Translations under genes and position numbers: made by a program
Source: Paraburkholderia kururiensis JCM 10599 = LMG 19447
GTDB lineage: Bacteria > Pseudomonadota > Gammaproteobacteria > Burkholderiales > Burkholderiaceae
Assembly: GCF_003986935.1 (NCBI RefSeq)
Contig: NZ_RJZE01000022.1
Location: 1 to 64,000, forward strand
Length of the DNA: 64,000 nucleotides
Reading direction: 5' to 3'
Part shown: positions 25,400 to 36,038 of the stretch, piece by piece
How positions within the stretch are numbered: the first letter of the stretch is position 1
Layout of the letters: every line of letters begins with the position of its first letter
Notes under the pieces: generated by a model
What the model was told of the DNA's origin: nothing
Databases searched by the model: none
Seen by the model: the letters and a program-made list of their open reading frames with translations, nothing else

Positions 25400-26299
25400 A
25401 TGCCGCCCATCGCCACCGCATCCGCGCGTACCGTCCCACTGCGCAGCATCGCGCTCGTGCTGGCGTCCATGTTCTGCTTCGCCGTGGTCGATGCGCTCGG
25501 CAAGTTCGTGGCGCTTGCCTACCCGGCCAACGAGGTGACGTTCTTCCGGATGCTGTTCGGCCTCGTTCCGGCACTCGCGCTCTGCATGCGCGGCACGCCG
25601 CTCTCCGTGCGGCTCAGAAGCATGGACGTGCGCGGGCAGACCATCCGCGCCATCACCCTGCTCGGCGCGTCAGCGCTGTTCTTCGCGGGCCTGCCGTATC
25701 TGCCGCTCGGCGAAGCGGTCTCCATTGCGTACTCGGAAACGCTGCTCGTCATCGTGCTTGCCCCGTTTCTCCTTAAAGAACCGCTGACGGCGCGCGACGC
25801 CCTCGCCGCCCTCGTCGGCTTTGCGGGCGTGCTGCTCGTGGTGCGGCCGGGTGGCGGCCAGTCGAGCTGGCTCGGCCCGGTGCTGCTGCTGTGCAGTGCG
25901 CTGTGCGGCGCGCTCTCGATCATCCAGATCAAGCGCATTCACGCACGCGACGATTCCGCCCTCACGGTGCTCTTCTTCACGTCGGTGGGCACCGTGGTGA
26001 TGGGCGCGTCGCTGCCGTTCTCGTGGCGTGCGCCCACGCTGGATGGCCTCGCCGTCATGGCGCTGCTGGGTGCGTTCGCCACCGTCGCCCAGTACCTGAT
26101 GACCGTGGCGTTCCGCGAGGCCGATGCGAGCGTGCTCGCCCCCTACAACTACACGAGCGTGGCGTGGGCCGCGCTCTTTGGCTACGTGGCGTGGGGCGAG
26201 GCAATTGGTGTGGTGTCGCTCGCCGGCATCGCGTTGATCGTGGGCAGCTCGATTGCCGTGGCGATTCGCAGGCGGCCGCCCGAAGGACCGCAGTTCTGA
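25400..26299 (+). CDS. EamA-type (DMT superfamily) transporter
   Basis: The 299-residue protein has ten predicted membrane segments in two EamA repeats. The first ends with LPLGEAVSIAYSETLLVIVLAPFLLKEPLTARD, and the second contains APYNYTSVAWAALFGYVAWGE. Such proteins export small metabolites such as amino acids; the substrate is unknown here. The ATG at 25400 gives a short cytoplasmic N-terminus before helix 1. The gene appears to be transcribed alone, after the terminator at 25240. Confidence 0.88.
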   Translation: MPPIATASARTVPLRSIALVLASMFCFAVVDALGKFVALAYPANEVTFFRMLFGLVPALALCMRGTPLSVRLRSMDVRGQTIRAITLLGASALFFAGLPYLPLGEAVSIAYSETLLVIVLAPFLLKEPLTARDALAALVGFAGVLLVVRPGGGQSSWLGPVLLLCSALCGALSIIQIKRIHARDDSALTVLFFTSVGTVVMGASLPFSWRAPTLDGLAVMALLGAFATVAQYLMTVAFREADASVLAPYNYTSVAWAALFGYVAWGEAIGVVSLAGIALIVGSSIAVAIRRRPPEGPQF

Positions 26300-26490
26300 C
26301 GCGCGAACACATGCAAGGCGAATGGACACATGCCCGAGGGTAAAGGCTTCTTCCCTCAGGCATGGGTTCTGCTCGATTTGTCTACTGGAATAGCGCGAAG
26401 GGAATTGATATAACGCTTTTTATGACCCGCGCAGCCACGCGAGTCGCGCTCGCAGGCCCGTGCAACAACGCTTTTTGCGAGGTGACGCAT

Positions 26491-27606
26491 TTGAGCCCCA
26501 CCAACAAAGCGTCTGAGTCGAACGACCCGGTTGCCACGGCGGCCAGGGTTCCCGTCGACGAGCGTTACCGCATCCTCGTCGAGACGGTGCGCGAGTACGC
26601 CATCTTCCTGCTCGCTCCCGACGGCACGGTTGCCACCTGGAACGCGGGCGCCCAGCGCATCAAGGGCTATCGCGCCGACGAGATCGTGGGCCGCCACTTC
26701 TCCGTGTTCTATCCCGAAGAGGACGTTGCCGCCGGCAAGTGCGAGCGTGAGCTACGCACGGCGGCAACCGAAGGCAGCGTCGAAGACGAAGGCTGGCGCG
26801 TGCGCCGCGACGGCTCGCGCTTCTGGGCCAACGTGCTCATCACGGCTGTGCGCAACGCGTCGGGCGACCTGCTCGGCTTCGCGAAGGTGACGCGCGACAT
26901 GACCGAGCGCAGGCGGCTCGAAGAACTCGAACACGCGCGGCTGATCTCGGCCCGCATCGACCAGGTGCGGGAAAGCGAGCAGACGCGCATTGCACGCGAA
27001 TTGCACGACGACCTGGGCCAGCGCGTCACGGCCATGAAAATGAGCATCGCGCTGCTGGAAGGTCAACTGGGCGACGATGCGCCGGCCCGGCAGACGCGCG
27101 CCGCATTGGCCGACCTCGCAGGCGAGATGGACGGCATGGCCGCCGCGCTGCGGCGCATCGCGTCCGACCTGCGTCCGCCCATACTCGACGACCTCGGCTT
27201 GCAGGCCGCGCTCGAATGGATGGCGGAGAACTTCACGCGCCGCTACGGCGTGCAGGCCACCTTGCACTTCGACGCCGACGATGTCGCGTTCAGCGAAGTT
27301 GCCGCCACCGCAATTTTCCGCATGACCCAGGAGGCGCTCACGAACGTGGCGCGCCACGCTCACGCGAAGCATGCGCACGTGGAACTGGTTGCGTCCGGGA
27401 ACGAATGCAGTTTGCGGATCGCCGACGACGGCGTCGGCATGGCGCCCGATGCCCAACGCAAGGAACGCTCGTTTGGCCTGCTCGGCGTGCGCGAGCGCGC
27501 GCGGCTGCTGGACGGCGACGTCTTCGTGGATACCTCGCCGGGCAACGGTTTCCGGCTCGCCGTGAGTCTGCCGCTTGCGGCGGTGGGGTCAGCACAGGAC
27601 GAATGA
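26491..27606 (+). CDS. PAS-containing sensor histidine kinase, NarL type (HisKA_3)
   Basis: A PAS domain (EYAIFLLAPDGTVATWNAGAQRIKGYRADEIVGRHFSVFYPEED) occupies about residues 20-145 from this start. It is followed by a HisKA_3 dimerisation domain whose phospho-accepting His is in RIARELHDDLGQR, and a HATPase_c domain with the N-box FRMTQEALTNVARHA and DDGVG. It has no membrane helices, so it is a cytoplasmic sensor. I favour the TTG at 26491 because GAGGTGA precedes it; ATG 26422 and ATG 26362 extend the N-terminus with sequence unlike the family. No response regulator gene is in the neighbourhood. Confidence 0.85.
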   Translation: MSPTNKASESNDPVATAARVPVDERYRILVETVREYAIFLLAPDGTVATWNAGAQRIKGYRADEIVGRHFSVFYPEEDVAAGKCERELRTAATEGSVEDEGWRVRRDGSRFWANVLITAVRNASGDLLGFAKVTRDMTERRRLEELEHARLISARIDQVRESEQTRIARELHDDLGQRVTAMKMSIALLEGQLGDDAPARQTRAALADLAGEMDGMAAALRRIASDLRPPILDDLGLQAALEWMAENFTRRYGVQATLHFDADDVAFSEVAATAIFRMTQEALTNVARHAHAKHAHVELVASGNECSLRIADDGVGMAPDAQRKERSFGLLGVRERARLLDGDVFVDTSPGNGFRLAVSLPLAAVGSAQDE

Positions 27607-27653
27607 CAGCGAGGCTTTCATTCGCCTCGCGCCGGGTCGCTGTTCTCGATTGC

Positions 27654-27767
27654 GCTTTAACGTCGCTTTAACGCCGCTTTAACCGGCCTCTAACCAAGCT
27701 ATGACCCGGCTATAACCAGGCCGCAACCAGGCTTTAGCCACGTGCGATTTAACCACGTTTCAACTGC
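27654..27767. repeat. 11-bp tandem repeat array
   Basis: Eight units lie in exact 11-bp register from 27654 to 27741, with consensus GCTTTAACCAG. The first three read GCTTTAACGTC, GCTTTAACGCC and GCTTTAACCGG. After a 4-bp shift come GATTTAACCAC (27746-27756) and GTTTCAACTGC (27757-27767). The array fills the non-coding gap between the histidine kinase and the desaturase. The AT step repeats once per helical turn, which favours bent DNA or a row of protein sites. Confidence 0.85.
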
Positions 27768-27889
27768 GTTTTCCGGTCTGCTTTCCCGGCTTTTCACGTC
27801 TCCCGTCATTTGCTTTTTCTTCACTCGCGCAAAAGCTTTGCGCAACGAATTGGTTCCGCGTGCACCGTGCGGTCCGTAGGATCGGCGGC

Positions 27890-28975
27890 ATGGCGAACTA
27901 TCTGGACACCGATCAGCGCGACGCGCTCGCGCGCCTTGCCCGCAGCTGGACCTGGCGCACGCGCTGGCCGACGTGGCTCGCCATCGTCGTCATTTACGGC
28001 GGATGGTTCGGCACCGCGCTGCACGCCGCCGCGCTCGGCCTGCCGCTCGCAACCGTGCTGCTCATTGTGTTCGGTGCGGGGTATTCGTCGCTGCAGCACG
28101 AGTTGCTGCACGGCCACCCCACACGCTGGCGCCGTGTCAACGCGATCATCGGGTGCGCGCCGCTCGCCGTGTGGTTTCCCTATGCGATCTATCGCGACTC
28201 GCATTTGCAGCATCACGACGATCCGCATCTCACGCATCCCGGCGCGGACCCCGAAAGCTGGTTCGTGACGGCTAACACCTGGCGTCGGGCGTCGCCGCTG
28301 GTTCGCGCGCTGTTGATGGCGAGGAATACCCTGGCCGGTCGCGTGCTGACGGGGCCGGCCTGGTCGATCGCCGCGACGGCGGGGGATGCCGTTCGCAAGA
28401 TCGCGCGCGGCGATTATCGCGACGTGCCGGCGTGGCTCGCCCACGGCGCGGCGCTCGCCATGCTCGCGAGCTGGCTCGATCGCCGGTGCGCGATTCCGCC
28501 GTGGCTCTTCGTTTTCGTGATCGGCTACGGGTCGCTTGCGCTTGCCGCCGTGCGGGCCTTTTGCGAGCATCGGCCGCATCACGCGCATGAACAGCGCTCG
28601 GCCATCAACGAAGCGGGGCTGTTCTGGCGCCTGCTGTTTCTGAACAACAACTATCACGCCGTGCATCACGCCCTGCCGTTCGTGCCGTGGTTCGCGCTGC
28701 GCGCCGTGTATCTCGACCGTCGCGACGATTACCTCGCGCGCAACGGCGGCTTTCTCGTGAAGGGCTATGGCGAATGGTTCCGGCATCACGCGTGGACGCC
28801 CGTGGCGCATGCGGTGCATCCTGGGGTACGTCCGTTCCCAGATCCCGCACAAACGCAGACGCTCTCGTTCGGCGCGCCGCCTGCGCCTGCGCTTTTACAC
28901 GAACGCCTACCGGCGCCATCCGTTCATGGCCCGGCGCCGGCGGCCAACGACACCCCGGCGCGGCTCGCAGGCTGA
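27890..28975 (+). CDS. membrane fatty acid desaturase
   Basis: The 361-residue integral membrane protein has the three histidine clusters of di-iron desaturases: HELLHGH, HLQHHDDPH and NNYHAVHH. A further CEHRPHHAHE lies before the last. About four membrane helices flank them. It would introduce a double bond, or hydroxylate, a lipid-linked acyl chain. The start is ATG 27890; an alternative in-frame start exists at 27860. The last 60 residues are Pro/Ala-rich. The next gene begins 18 bp downstream, so the two are probably one transcript. Confidence 0.88.
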   Translation: MANYLDTDQRDALARLARSWTWRTRWPTWLAIVVIYGGWFGTALHAAALGLPLATVLLIVFGAGYSSLQHELLHGHPTRWRRVNAIIGCAPLAVWFPYAIYRDSHLQHHDDPHLTHPGADPESWFVTANTWRRASPLVRALLMARNTLAGRVLTGPAWSIAATAGDAVRKIARGDYRDVPAWLAHGAALAMLASWLDRRCAIPPWLFVFVIGYGSLALAAVRAFCEHRPHHAHEQRSAINEAGLFWRLLFLNNNYHAVHHALPFVPWFALRAVYLDRRDDYLARNGGFLVKGYGEWFRHHAWTPVAHAVHPGVRPFPDPAQTQTLSFGAPPAPALLHERLPAPSVHGPAPAANDTPARLAG

Positions 28976-28993
28976 TGTGCCAGAATCGCCCGC

Positions 28994-29785
28994 ATGAACT
29001 GGATTGCATCGCTGCCGATGTACAACGTCACGCCCGCGCTGGCCTCGCACTGGCGCGCGCTGCTCGCCGATACGCTGCGCGTGGCAGCGCCGGGCGCACG
29101 CATCGAAGCGCGCGACGATGACCTCTACGCACTCTGGCGCGACGACCGCCTGTTGCTCTCGCAGACATGCGGCTATCCGCTCATGCATTCGCTTGCAGAT
29201 ACCGTGCAGGTGGTCGCGACGCCGCACTTCGACGCACCGGGCTGCGACGGCCTCCACTACCGCAGCCTGCTCGTGGTGCGCGCCGACGCGCCGTACCGGT
29301 CGCTCGAAGCGTGCCGCGGTGCGCGCGCCGCGTTCAATCAGGACGATTCGAACAGCGGCATGAACCTGTTCCGGCACGCCGTTGCGCCGCTCGCGCGCGA
29401 CGGCCGCTTCTTCCGCGAAGTGCTGGAAACGGGATCGCACCTCGGCTCGTTGCAGGCATTGGGGGAACGCCGCGCGGACGTGGCGGCCATCGACTGCGTG
29501 ACCTTCGCCTTCGTGCAGGACAGCCTGCCGGCGCTCGCCGCGACGGTGCGCAGCATCGGCTGGACCGCGCCCGCACCGGGGCTGCCGCTCGTGGCCGCGC
29601 GCACGGCGCCTGCGGCGTTGCTCGAGCGTCTGCGCGGTGCGCTGGACATCGCCCTGCAAGCCGACCCCAACCGCGCGCGGGTCCTGCGTCTAAAGGGCTT
29701 TTCGGTGCCGGCCGCCAATGCCTACGATCGCATCGTGACGCTTGCGCGAGAGGCCGAAGCAGCCGGCTATCCGCACCTCGCGTGA
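28994..29785 (+). CDS. PhnD-like periplasmic-binding-fold protein without signal peptide
   Basis: The 263-residue protein has the PhnD/SsuA-type type-2 binding fold: SQTCGYPLMHS, LHYRSLLVVRADAPYRSLEACRGARAAFNQDDSNSGMN, then AIDCVTFAFV, as in phosphate/phosphonate-binding proteins. It starts MNWIASLPMYN with no signal peptide or lipobox, so it should remain in the cytoplasm. It has no permease or ATPase neighbours and follows the desaturase by 18 bp. It may therefore be a sensor or enzyme-like protein rather than a transport component. Confidence 0.82.
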   Translation: MNWIASLPMYNVTPALASHWRALLADTLRVAAPGARIEARDDDLYALWRDDRLLLSQTCGYPLMHSLADTVQVVATPHFDAPGCDGLHYRSLLVVRADAPYRSLEACRGARAAFNQDDSNSGMNLFRHAVAPLARDGRFFREVLETGSHLGSLQALGERRADVAAIDCVTFAFVQDSLPALAATVRSIGWTAPAPGLPLVAARTAPAALLERLRGALDIALQADPNRARVLRLKGFSVPAANAYDRIVTLAREAEAAGYPHLA

Positions 29786-29888
29786 CGCGAAAGGGGTTCC
29801 GAAGCAACGCAATGCGGATGCGTCGCGACCGGCTGGAACGAAAGCCCGCCCGACGCAAACGCGCCGGGCCGCCGGTACCGCGTCCGGT

Positions 29889-31913
<2,025 letters not shown>

Positions 31914-32039
31914 GAGCTGTCTCGCTGGAGCAGGGTCGTGCTGCCTGGTGTTGTTGTGAGGTTTCGACGCGGGGTTCGCGTGGCGCCCGCGCCGTGTGGG
32001 TTCAGTGATTTCGCTGCGCCATGAAAGGTCTGGCGGTTC

Positions 32040-32828
32040 TCACCCCGCGCGCCACGCCGGCGTGCGCTTTTCGAGAAACGACGCCACGCCTTCACGGCCC
32101 TCTTCGCTCGCACGAATGCATGCGATGCGCGCGGCCGTGTCTTCGATCAGCGCTTCGTCGATCCTGCGGCCCGCCATGTCCTGCACGAGTCGCTTGCATT
32201 CGCGCACCGCATTCGGGCTGTTGGTGGCAAGCGAATCGGCAATCTGCTGGACTGTGGCGTCGAGCTGGTCTTCGGGCACCGCTTCGCCGACGAAACCGAG
32301 GCGCAGCGCCGTCGCGCAGTCGAACGCCTCGGCCGTGGTGAAGTAGCGCCGCGCAGCCTGTTCGCCGAGCGCGCGGATCACGTACGGCGCGATGGTGGCG
32401 GGAATAAGCCCGAGCCGCGCTTCGGAGAGACAGAAGCGCGCCGTTTCCGCGGCCACGACGATGTCGCATGCCGCGATCAGCCCCATGCCGCCCGCGTAGG
32501 CGTCGCCGTTCACGCGCGCGATCACGGGCTTGCGGCAGCGGTAAATGGCCGCCAGCATGTGCGCGAGGCGCAGCGCGTCGGCACGGTTTTCCTCGTCGGA
32601 GAAGCCGGCCATCTTCTTCATCCAGTTGAGGTCCGCGCCCGCGCAGAACGCCTTGCCGTTGGCCGCGAGCACGACGGCGCGCACGTCGGCGCGCGTGTCG
32701 AGCAGGCCGAACACGGCCGTGAGTTCCGCGATCATCTTCTCGTTGAACGCGTTGCGCACGTCGGGACGGTTCAGCGTGACCGTCGCCACGTGGCCCGCGA
32801 ACGTTACGCCGAGAGTTTCGTATTGCAT
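32040..32828 (-). CDS. liuC: enoyl-CoA hydratase/isomerase family (3-methylglutaconyl-CoA hydratase)
   Basis: This 262-residue crotonase-fold protein has the oxyanion-hole blocks AANGKAFCAGADLNWM and NGDAYAGGMGLIAACDI. Glu residues are in the expected active-site area (LSEARLGLIPATI). Its position between the two carboxylase subunit genes assigns it to 3-methylglutaconyl-CoA hydration, the step after the carboxylase. It is in the liu operon, 61 bp after liuB. Confidence 0.93.
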   Translation of the reverse strand: MQYETLGVTFAGHVATVTLNRPDVRNAFNEKMIAELTAVFGLLDTRADVRAVVLAANGKAFCAGADLNWMKKMAGFSDEENRADALRLAHMLAAIYRCRKPVIARVNGDAYAGGMGLIAACDIVVAAETARFCLSEARLGLIPATIAPYVIRALGEQAARRYFTTAEAFDCATALRLGFVGEAVPEDQLDATVQQIADSLATNSPNAVRECKRLVQDMAGRRIDEALIEDTAARIACIRASEEGREGVASFLEKRTPAWRAG

Positions 32829-32889
32829 CGCCGCTTCTCCGTCAGATCGGTCGTCACATGCGTCGTCACATGCGCCATTACATGCGCCA

Positions 32890-34497
32890 TCACATGCGGA
32901 AGACGCCGAAGCGCGTCTCTTCCACGGGCGCGTTCATCGCGGCGGCAAGGCCGAGACCCAGCACGTCGCGCGTTTGCGCCGGATCGATCACGCCGTCGTC
33001 CCAGAGGCGCGCGCTCGCGTAGTACGGGTGCCCCTGGCGCTCGTATTGATCGCGAATGGGCTGCTTGAACGCTTCTTCTTCTTCCGCGGACCAGGCGCCG
33101 CCCTTCGCCTCGATGCCGTCGCGCTTCACCGTGGCGAGCACCGACGCGGCCTGCTCGCCGCCCATCACAGAGATGCGCGCGTTGGGCCACATCCAGAGAA
33201 AGCGCGGCGAGTAAGCGCGTCCGCACATGCCGTAATTGCCCGCGCCGAACGAGCCGCCGATGATCACCGTGAACTTCGGCACCTTCGCCGTGGCCACGGC
33301 CGTCACCATCTTGGCGCCGTTACGCGCAATGCCTTCGTTCTCGTACTTGCGGCCCACCATGAAGCCCGTGATGTTCTGCAGGAACACGAGCGGAATCTTG
33401 CGCTGGCAGCACAGCTCGATGAAATGCGCGCCCTTCAGCGCCGACTCGGAAAAAAGGATGCCGTTGTTCGCGACGATGCCCACCGGGTGCCCCCAGATGT
33501 GCGCGAAGCCCGTGACGAGCGTGGTGCCGTAGCGGGCCTTGAATTCGTCGAAGGCGGAGTCGTCCACGATGCGCGCAATCACCTCGCGCACGTCGAAGGG
33601 CTTGCGCGTGTCGGCGGGAATCACGCCGTAGAGGCTCTTTGCGTCGAAGCGCGGCGGCACCGGTGGCTTCAAGGCGAGCCCGGCCGCCTTCGAGCGATTC
33701 AGGTTGCCCACGATGCTGCGCGCAATCGCGAGCGCATGCGCGTCGTTTTGCGCGAGATGGTCGGCCACGCCCGAGAGGCGCGTGTGCACGTCGCCGCCGC
33801 CCAGGTCTTCGGCGCTCACTTCCTCGCCCGTCGCGGCCTTCACGAGCGGCGGGCCGCCCAGAAAAATCGTGCCCTGGTTCTTTACGATGATCGACTCGTC
33901 GCTCATCGCCGGCACGTAGGCGCCGCCCGCCGTGCACGAGCCCATCACCACGGCGATCTGCGGAATGCCCGCGGCCGAGAGGTTCGCCTGGTTGTAGAAG
34001 ATGCGGCCGAAGTGGTCGCGGTCGGGAAACACTTCGTCCTGGTTCGGCAGATTCGCGCCGCCCGAGTCCACCAGATAGACGCACGGCAGCCGGTTTTCCG
34101 CGGCGATTTCCTGCGCGCGCACGTGCTTCTTCACCGTGACCGGGTAATAGGTGCCGCCTTTCACGGTGGCGTCGTTGCAGACGATCACGCATTCCTGGCC
34201 CGCGATGCGGCCAATGCCCGTGATGATGCCCGCGCCCGGCGCATCGTTGTGATACATGCCGTACGCCGCGAGCTGCGAGAGTTCGAGAAACGGCGTGCCC
34301 GGATCGAGCAGTTGCGCGATCCGGTCGCGCGGCAGCAGCTTGCCGCGCGAGACATGCTTGTCGCGCGCCGCCTCGCCGCCGCCGAGCGCAAGCTTGCCCA
34401 CCTTCTCGCGCAGGTCGGCCACGAGCGCTTCGAGCGCCGCCGCATTGGCCCGGAAGTCGTCCGAGCGCGGATTGAGCTTCGTTTCGATGATCGGCAT
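32890..34497 (-). CDS. liuB: 3-methylcrotonyl-CoA carboxylase, carboxyltransferase beta subunit
   Basis: The 535-residue protein, from ATG 34497 (MPIIETKLNPRSDDF), is a two-domain carboxyltransferase: an N-terminal ClpP-like half with YLVDSGGANLPNQDEVFPDRDHFGRIFYNQ and CTAGGAYVPAMSDE, then a C-terminal half with GFMVGRKYENEGI and FGAGNYGMCGRAYSPRFLWMWPNARISVMGG. The length and motifs match the MccB family. It transfers the carboxyl group from biotin to 3-methylcrotonyl-CoA and pairs with liuD. Confidence 0.96.
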   Translation of the reverse strand: MPIIETKLNPRSDDFRANAAALEALVADLREKVGKLALGGGEAARDKHVSRGKLLPRDRIAQLLDPGTPFLELSQLAAYGMYHNDAPGAGIITGIGRIAGQECVIVCNDATVKGGTYYPVTVKKHVRAQEIAAENRLPCVYLVDSGGANLPNQDEVFPDRDHFGRIFYNQANLSAAGIPQIAVVMGSCTAGGAYVPAMSDESIIVKNQGTIFLGGPPLVKAATGEEVSAEDLGGGDVHTRLSGVADHLAQNDAHALAIARSIVGNLNRSKAAGLALKPPVPPRFDAKSLYGVIPADTRKPFDVREVIARIVDDSAFDEFKARYGTTLVTGFAHIWGHPVGIVANNGILFSESALKGAHFIELCCQRKIPLVFLQNITGFMVGRKYENEGIARNGAKMVTAVATAKVPKFTVIIGGSFGAGNYGMCGRAYSPRFLWMWPNARISVMGGEQAASVLATVKRDGIEAKGGAWSAEEEEAFKQPIRDQYERQGHPYYASARLWDDGVIDPAQTRDVLGLGLAAAMNAPVEETRFGVFRM

Positions 34498-34565
34498 CGC
34501 GTGAGTTTTCCGCTGGGTTGCTGTTTGAGTGCCTGTTGTCAGGTCGCGCCTTGTTCGGTAGCGCG

Positions 34566-35747
34566 TTACATCGTTTCCGCGAACAACTCGCGGCCAATCA
34601 GCATGCGGCGAATCTCGCTCGTGCCGGCGCCGATTTCGTAGAGCTTCGCGTCGCGCCACAGGCGACCCACGGGGTACTCGTTGATGTAGCCGTTGCCGCC
34701 CAGAATCTGGATGGCTTCGCCGGCCATCCACGTGGCCTTTTCGGCGGTGTAGAGAATCACGCCCGCGCAATCTTTGCGTACCTGACGCACATGTTCGCGG
34801 CCCAGTGTGTCCAGTTGACGACCCACGGCGTAGAGATACGCGCGGCAAGCCTGGAGCGTGGTGTAGAGGTCGGCCACCTTGCCCTGGATGAGCTGGAATT
34901 CGCCGATGGACTGGCCGAACTGCTTGCGGTCGTGGATGTAGGGCACCACGGCGTCCATCACCGCGACCATGATGCCGATGGGGCCGCCGGCCAGCACGGC
35001 GCGCTCGTAGTCGAGGCCGCTCATCAGCACTTTCACGCCGCCGTTCACCTGGCCGAGGATGTTCTCTTCGGGCACTTCCACGTCCTGAAACACGAGTTCG
35101 CCCGTGTGCGAGCCGCGCATGCCGAGCTTGTCGAGCTTCTGCGCCACCGAAAAGCCCTTCATGCCCTTCTCGACGATAAACGCCGTCATGCCGCGCGCGC
35201 CCGCTTCGGGGTCGGTCTTCGCGTAGACCACGAGCGTGTCGCAATCCGGGCCGTTGGTGATCCACATCTTCGTGCCGTTCAGCACGTAGCGGTCGCCCTT
35301 GCGGTCGGCACGCAGTTTCATGCTCACCACGTCGGAGCCCGCGTTGGGTTCGCTCATGGCGAGCGCGCCGACGTGCTCGCCCGACACCAGCTTCGGCAGG
35401 TACTTGCGCTTCTGCGCTTCGGTGCCGTTGCGGTGAATCTGGTTCACGCAAAGGTTCGAATGCGCGCCGTACGAAAGCCCAACGGACGCCGACGCGCGCG
35501 AGATTTCCTCCATCGCGACCATGTGGGCCGTGTAGCCCATGTTCGCGCCGCCGTATTCCTCGGAGACCGTCATGCCCAGCACGCCCAGGTCGCCGAACTT
35601 GCGCCACAGGTCCATCGGGAACTGGTCGGTGCGGTCGATTTCGGCGGCGCGCGGCACGATCTCTTTCGCCGCGAAGCTCGTCAGGCTGTCGCGCAGCATT
35701 TCGATTTCTTCACCGAGCGGGAATTGCAGGCCGGGCACGTTGGTCAT
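34566..35747 (-). CDS. liuA: isovaleryl-CoA dehydrogenase
   Basis: The 393-residue protein is an acyl-CoA dehydrogenase with ALAMSEPNAGSDVVSMKLRA, KMWITNGPDCDTLVVYAKT, DRKQFGQSIGEFQLIQGKVADLYT and IQILGGNGYINEYPVGRLWRDAKLYEIGAGTSEIRRMLIGREL. The Glu catalytic base expected for isovaleryl-CoA enzymes lies in the helix before SGLDYERAVLAGGP. It oxidises isovaleryl-CoA to 3-methylcrotonyl-CoA. The ATG at 35747 follows AGGAG. It leads the liuA-liuB-liuC-liuD operon. A 9-bp repeat array lies 45 bp upstream of its start. Confidence 0.95.
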   Translation of the reverse strand: MTNVPGLQFPLGEEIEMLRDSLTSFAAKEIVPRAAEIDRTDQFPMDLWRKFGDLGVLGMTVSEEYGGANMGYTAHMVAMEEISRASASVGLSYGAHSNLCVNQIHRNGTEAQKRKYLPKLVSGEHVGALAMSEPNAGSDVVSMKLRADRKGDRYVLNGTKMWITNGPDCDTLVVYAKTDPEAGARGMTAFIVEKGMKGFSVAQKLDKLGMRGSHTGELVFQDVEVPEENILGQVNGGVKVLMSGLDYERAVLAGGPIGIMVAVMDAVVPYIHDRKQFGQSIGEFQLIQGKVADLYTTLQACRAYLYAVGRQLDTLGREHVRQVRKDCAGVILYTAEKATWMAGEAIQILGGNGYINEYPVGRLWRDAKLYEIGAGTSEIRRMLIGRELFAETM

Positions 35748-35791
35748 CGATGTCTCCTGGTATTTGTGAGGGCGCTCAAAGACGCCGTAAA

Positions 35792-35859
35792 GACGCTTGG
35801 GGCGCTTGGGGCGCTTGGGGCGCTTGGGGCGCTTGGGGCGCTTGGGGCGCTTGGGGCGC
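35792..35859. repeat. 9-bp tandem repeat (GGCGCTTGG) upstream of liuA
   Basis: Six perfect copies of GGCGCTTGG run from 35801 to 35854, preceded by one imperfect copy (35792-35800) and followed by a partial one. The array lies between the liuA ribosome site and the palindrome at 35898. On the liuA strand it reads CCAAGCGCC. If read in the liuA frame it would encode repeats of Lys-Arg-Pro, but the start is most likely downstream. Confidence 0.9.
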
Positions 35860-35897
35860 ACGTTGAGCGCGCCGGTCAACGCGAATTTCACGCCACA

Positions 35898-35913
35898 TTT
35901 ACGTATACGTCAA
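35898..35913. promoter_or_regulatory. candidate TetR operator between liuA and its regulator
   Basis: TTTACGTATACGTCAA is a 16-bp near-perfect palindrome with the perfect core ACGTATACGT (35901-35910). It stands in the divergent gap between liuA and the TetR gene. I infer it is the regulator's operator. Confidence 0.6.
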
Positions 35914-36038
35914 TAGGTATTTCTGAGCCAGACTCAGATTTCTTGATCAATCTCCGCAGGCCTGTAACATGGGCTATCCTTCGCAGATAGTCGCGCGCAT
36001 CCGCCTGAACTGCCTATCTAAAAGTGACCTTTACTCAT

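Noticed and set aside
27654..27767. 11-bp array considered as a CRISPR array
   Set aside because: The units are 11 bp with no separate spacers, and no cas genes are near. It is a plain tandem repeat.
32545..34641. 698-codon plus-strand frame opposite liuC and liuB
   Set aside because: It is a shadow of two well-conserved catabolic genes, with biased composition and no motifs.
35748..35891. N-terminal extension of liuA with repeated Lys-Arg-Pro
   Set aside because: The ATG at 35747 has a good ribosome site and gives the family's normal N-terminus. The KRP repeats arise from the 9-bp array read in frame and are probably not translated.
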